A stretch of DNA of 8,577 bases from Methanobacteriota archaeon (lineage in GTDB: Archaea; Thermoplasmatota; Poseidoniia; Poseidoniales; Poseidoniaceae): contig PAWY01000032.1 in NCBI GenBank assembly GCA_002714305.1, forward strand, positions 4,583-13,159. Reading direction: 5' to 3'. Position numbers and translations under genes: made by a program. The notes below the pieces were generated by a model, which was not told where the DNA came from, ran no database searches, and saw only the letters and a program-made list of their open reading frames with translations. Positions 6,600 to 8,577 of the stretch are shown in pieces; position 1 is the stretch's first letter; each line of letters starts with the position of its first letter.

Positions 6600-6655
6600 G
6601 TTCCCTCAAGTTCAAAGACTAGACTGATTACCCCCCCAAACAGGAAGGATACTCC
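6600..6655 (+). other. 56-base gap with a C7 run and a ribosome binding site
   Basis: The gap holds CAAGTTCAAAG (about 6607-6617), a run of seven C (6631-6637) and GGAAGGA (6643-6649), a plausible ribosome binding site 6 bases before the ATG at 6656. No clear TATA box or terminator is seen. Confidence 0.45.
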
Positions 6656-6865
6656 ATGCCTCACGACCACATCCAACTCGCCCAAGCACCCAACGGTGAA
6701 TTAGGCCCTCGCTGTCATCAATGCGGCATTCGTCTTACCTTTGGGAACGCCATGGTTGTTGACAAGCACTACATGTGCTGGGACTGCTATGTGGAAGCGA
6801 CGGGTGCGGACACGGCAACCGAGGTCTCAAACGCTGACGAACGGTTTTGGATGAAGCAGGAATAA
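6656..6865 (+). CDS. small zinc-ribbon protein of unknown function
   Basis: A 69-residue soluble protein with two CxxC pairs, Cys20-x2-Cys23 (CHQC) and Cys41-x2-Cys44 (CWDC), 17 residues apart. This is the layout of a single zinc ribbon or treble-clef-like finger, so one Zn2+ is expected. The first 19 residues (MPHDHIQLAQ...) carry two histidines and the last 25 are acidic and polar without structure clues. I do not recognise the family; the zinc site could mediate protein or nucleic-acid contact. The start is an ATG 6 bases after GGAAGGA. It sits between the DOHH-like gene and the primase gene with short gaps on both sides. The regular cysteine spacing and good ribosome binding site make it a credible real gene despite its size. 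Confidence 0.78.
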   Translation: MPHDHIQLAQAPNGELGPRCHQCGIRLTFGNAMVVDKHYMCWDCYVEATGADTATEVSNADERFWMKQE

Positions 6866-6902
6866 TACGGCTTTCTTCAAGAACCCTCACGCTTTGGTGT
6901 TG

Positions 6903-8114
6903 ATGAGGGAGCAGATGTCGACGGGTTGGGCGAGGTTCGCACATCGTTTTGGACAGTACTACCAACACGCCTCAGTTTGGTCCCCGCCTCGAATAAAAAC
7001 ACGCGAGTGGATGTTCATTCCATTCGGGGGCGCTCCACCTCTTCGCCACAAATCCTTCTCAAGTGTCGATCAGGTTCAATCCTTTCTTTCCCAGCGGGCC
7101 ATGCATTCCTGCTTCTATTCAACCGCTTATTGGCGCCGTCCTTTTGAATTAAAGATGGCAGACAAACTTTGGCAGGGTGCAGATTTAATTTTCGATTTGG
7201 ATGGTGACCACCTTCCTGGCGTCACCGACCGAGATTTCCCCGGTATGTTATCGGTGATTCAAGACCAAGCGTGGGCACTGTGGAATGATTTTCTTGAACC
7301 TGAGTTTGGTTTCTCAGAAGACCATCTCCAAGTGACGTTTTCCGGTCACAGAGGTTTCCACTTGCATTATCGCGATCCAACGTTATTCCATCTGGATTCC
7401 GAAGCCCGCCGTGAATTGGTATCGCACATACGCGGCGAGGGTGTGGACGTTCAAGGTGGCTTGGCAAGGTACCATGATTTGGAGGCCAAAGGTTGGACTC
7501 AACGCATACGCCAAGGAATGGATTCAATGATTCATACGCTTCGGGACATCCATCAAGGCACGGAAGGAAGTCGAAGTGAACTCCGACGGTTGGAATCTGC
7601 CCTCCAATCACTGCAAGATCGGGAAGGAAACACATCGCAACGCTCAGCCACCGCCATCAAGCGACTTGCTGAGGTCTTAGGTCACGAACGACGAGTTGAA
7701 CGATTGAAGGATGGAAAATTCGAAGTTTTGGGCAATTATCAAGCCCTTTTCCTCAATTTATTGAAAGCCGACGCGTCCGTTGTCTTGGGATCGGCGGGTG
7801 AAACCGATGAAGTCGTCACCATCGACGTCAGGCGCCAAATTCGATGGCCAACGTCACTTCATGGCAAATCAGGAATGCGCGTGAGTGAATTCCCCCTTCA
7901 ACGGTTGGACCCTGACGGCTCAAACCCCTACAACCCACTCCACGAAGCCTTTGTGCTTGGCCTGGACCAGACAATGGACGTGGAATGGGTGGTGGATGAT
8001 GCCATTGCTCAATTTGGAGATCAGCGGCATGAAAGCAAGGTTGGCGAGCGCATACGGGTGCATGAATCCGGCGCGACGTTCCTCGTCCTCAAAGGATGGG
8101 CGAAGTTGGTTTGA
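6903..8114 (+). CDS. priS: DNA primase small (catalytic) subunit PriS
   Basis: A 403-residue archaeal/eukaryotic-type primase subunit, which with PriL makes primers for replication. Seen in order (numbering from this ATG): REWMFIPF (35-42), RHKSF (48-52), YSTAYWRRP (73-81), the catalytic DxD as Asp98 and Asp100 in ADLIFDLDGDHLPG, SGHRGFHLH (147-155), the third metal Asp308 in TIDVRRQIRWP, and SLHGKSGMRV (318-327). These match the AEP primase core. The zinc knuckle of some archaeal PriS proteins is absent: the protein has a single cysteine, at 70. A helical, charged stretch (about 205-270) separates the core halves. Starts are uncertain: TTG 6894, GTG 6897, TTG 6900, ATG 6903 and ATG 6915 are all in frame. 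I chose 6903 because GGTG lies just upstream; 6915 follows AGGGAG closely. The length is normal to slightly long. Confidence 0.92.
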   Translation: MREQMSTGWARFAHRFGQYYQHASVWSPPRIKTREWMFIPFGGAPPLRHKSFSSVDQVQSFLSQRAMHSCFYSTAYWRRPFELKMADKLWQGADLIFDLDGDHLPGVTDRDFPGMLSVIQDQAWALWNDFLEPEFGFSEDHLQVTFSGHRGFHLHYRDPTLFHLDSEARRELVSHIRGEGVDVQGGLARYHDLEAKGWTQRIRQGMDSMIHTLRDIHQGTEGSRSELRRLESALQSLQDREGNTSQRSATAIKRLAEVLGHERRVERLKDGKFEVLGNYQALFLNLLKADASVVLGSAGETDEVVTIDVRRQIRWPTSLHGKSGMRVSEFPLQRLDPDGSNPYNPLHEAFVLGLDQTMDVEWVVDDAIAQFGDQRHESKVGERIRVHESGATFLVLKGWAKLV

Positions 8115-8148
8115 CGCCATTTTCTGCACAATGGAACCCTTACTTTCG

Positions 8149-8175
8149 AGGTTCAAGGTGCGGTAAGGTTCAAGG
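8149..8175 (+). repeat. tandem direct repeat AGGTTCAAGG, 17-base period
   Basis: AGGTTCAAGG occurs at 8149-8158 and again at 8166-8175. Two identical 10-mers 17 bases apart in a 95-base gap could be a regulator binding site upstream of the proline-rich gene, or chance. Confidence 0.4.
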
Positions 8176-8197
8176 GTGGTTTCCCATCCCTTAGGAC

Positions 8198-8204
8198 GAG
8201 GTGA
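8198..8204 (+). promoter_or_regulatory. strong ribosome binding site deciding a TTG start
   Basis: GAGGTGA is a near-ideal anti-16S match and ends 5 bases before the TTG at 8210. It is the main reason for placing the start of the last gene there rather than at the later ATG at codon 18. Confidence 0.65.
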
Positions 8205-8209
8205 GTCCG

Positions 8210-8577
8210 TTGGGTCTGCGCAGAGGGAAGAAATCCAAGAAATCGGAAGCCACCCTGCCCATGCCAGATTTGCCTCCCCCAGCGGGCCTTCCAGCCCCGC
8301 TTCCATTGCCCCCAGGGGGCACACCCCTCCCACCTCTCCCGGGTCTCCCACTGGATCCGTCCGCAGCCATACCTGCTCCTGCCCCCGTCCCGATTCCTGC
8401 AGCTGCACCCCTTCCTGAAGTGGCCAATACTCCCCTGCCTGCACCCGCCAATGACCCGGAGACAACGCTTTCTGGCATCACTGAAGAAAAGGGCTACAAC
8501 GAGCTCTGGGCCAAGCGCTCTGAGAAACCTCTCCAGCAGATCTATGGGCACATTGACCGAATAAGCAACAAGGAAGC
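8210..8577 (+). CDS. proline-rich protein of unknown function (partial, 3' end outside window)
   Basis: A frame from TTG 8210 is open to the window edge, giving 122 complete residues. It begins with a basic patch (MGLRRGKKSKK, 1-11). Then comes a Pro/Ala/Leu-rich segment (17-79) with 26 prolines in 63 residues, including one PPP (22-24) and several PP, which must be disordered or polyproline-II. After residue 80 the composition turns normal and charged (TEEKGYNELWAKRSEKPLQQ), looking like the start of a folded helical domain. There is no hydrophobic signal peptide. The ribosome binding site GAGGTGA at ideal spacing and the sharp change in composition argue for a real gene. I do not recognise the family. 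Minus-strand frames over the same GC-rich stretch are shadows. Confidence 0.72.
   Translation, partial: MGLRRGKKSKKSEATLPMPDLPPPAGLPAPLPLPPGGTPLPPLPGLPLDPSAAIPAPAPVPIPAAAPLPEVANTPLPAPANDPETTLSGITEEKGYNELWAKRSEKPLQQIYGHIDRISNKE

Larger units (their letters stand above)
8115..8209 (+). other. 95-base gap after priS with a short direct repeat
   Basis: No gene is seen. The gap contains TTTTC (8119-8123), too short to call a terminator, two copies of AGGTTCAAGG and the ribosome binding site GAGGTGA (8198-8204) of the next gene. No clear TATA box. Confidence 0.45.

Noticed and set aside
6631..6637. C7 run (and G7 run at 178-184) as a phase-variation tract
   Set aside because: Both lie outside coding sequence and are too short to be convincing switches.
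8115..8130. T-run after priS as a terminator
   Set aside because: Only four T in a row with no preceding stem; too weak to call.
8149..8176. tRNA T-arm-like GGTTCAA strings
   Set aside because: No acceptor, D or anticodon arms can be paired around them, and the expected T-stem complement is missing.
7920..8465. Minus-strand open frames covering the end of priS and the proline-rich gene
   Set aside because: Gly/Trp/Arg-rich translations are what the reverse of proline-rich coding DNA gives; the + strand frame has an ideal ribosome binding site.

Overview
The window holds a run of eight genes, all on the + strand, with no RNA genes, insertion sequences, CRISPR arrays or other mobile DNA that I can see. 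The organism is most likely an archaeon. The replicative primase gene is the archaeal/eukaryotic type (PriS). Several genes use TTG or ATG starts behind GGTGA/GAGG-type ribosome binding sites, and base composition is balanced. Short gaps, a futalosine menaquinone pathway and a proline-rich partner next to priS would suit a planktonic euryarchaeon such as Marine Group II (Poseidoniales). That assignment is an inference from gene style and memory, not a database result.

Layout. 1-193: mostly non-coding leader with an AT-rich promoter-like stretch, a 7-bp hairpin and a ribosome binding site; the extreme left edge may carry the first codons of a divergent gene. 194-3094: a P2-type (PMCA-like) calcium-pumping ATPase. 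3140-6101: three menaquinone genes of the futalosine route in the order mqnE, mqnA, mqnD. 6111-6599: a 162-residue HEAT-repeat protein that looks like exactly one half of deoxyhypusine hydroxylase. 6656-6865: a 69-residue four-cysteine zinc-ribbon protein. 6903-8114: the primase small subunit. 8210-end: the N-terminal part of a very proline-rich protein that runs off the window.

How the genes fit together. MqnA dehydrates chorismate, MqnE joins the product to S-adenosylmethionine to give aminofutalosine, and MqnD releases dihydroxynaphthoate late in the same pathway. The intermediate enzymes (nucleosidase/deaminase and the MqnC cyclase) are not in this window. The DOHH-like gene starts 9 bases after mqnD and is probably co-translated with it, although its expected role (modification of translation factor aIF5A) is unrelated. 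The primase and zinc-ribbon genes form an information-processing stretch downstream.

The point most worth following is the half-length deoxyhypusine hydroxylase homologue. It has two His-Glu dyads at the same 33-residue spacing as the eukaryotic enzyme, and a short N-terminal motif that in human DOHH lies just before the second half.
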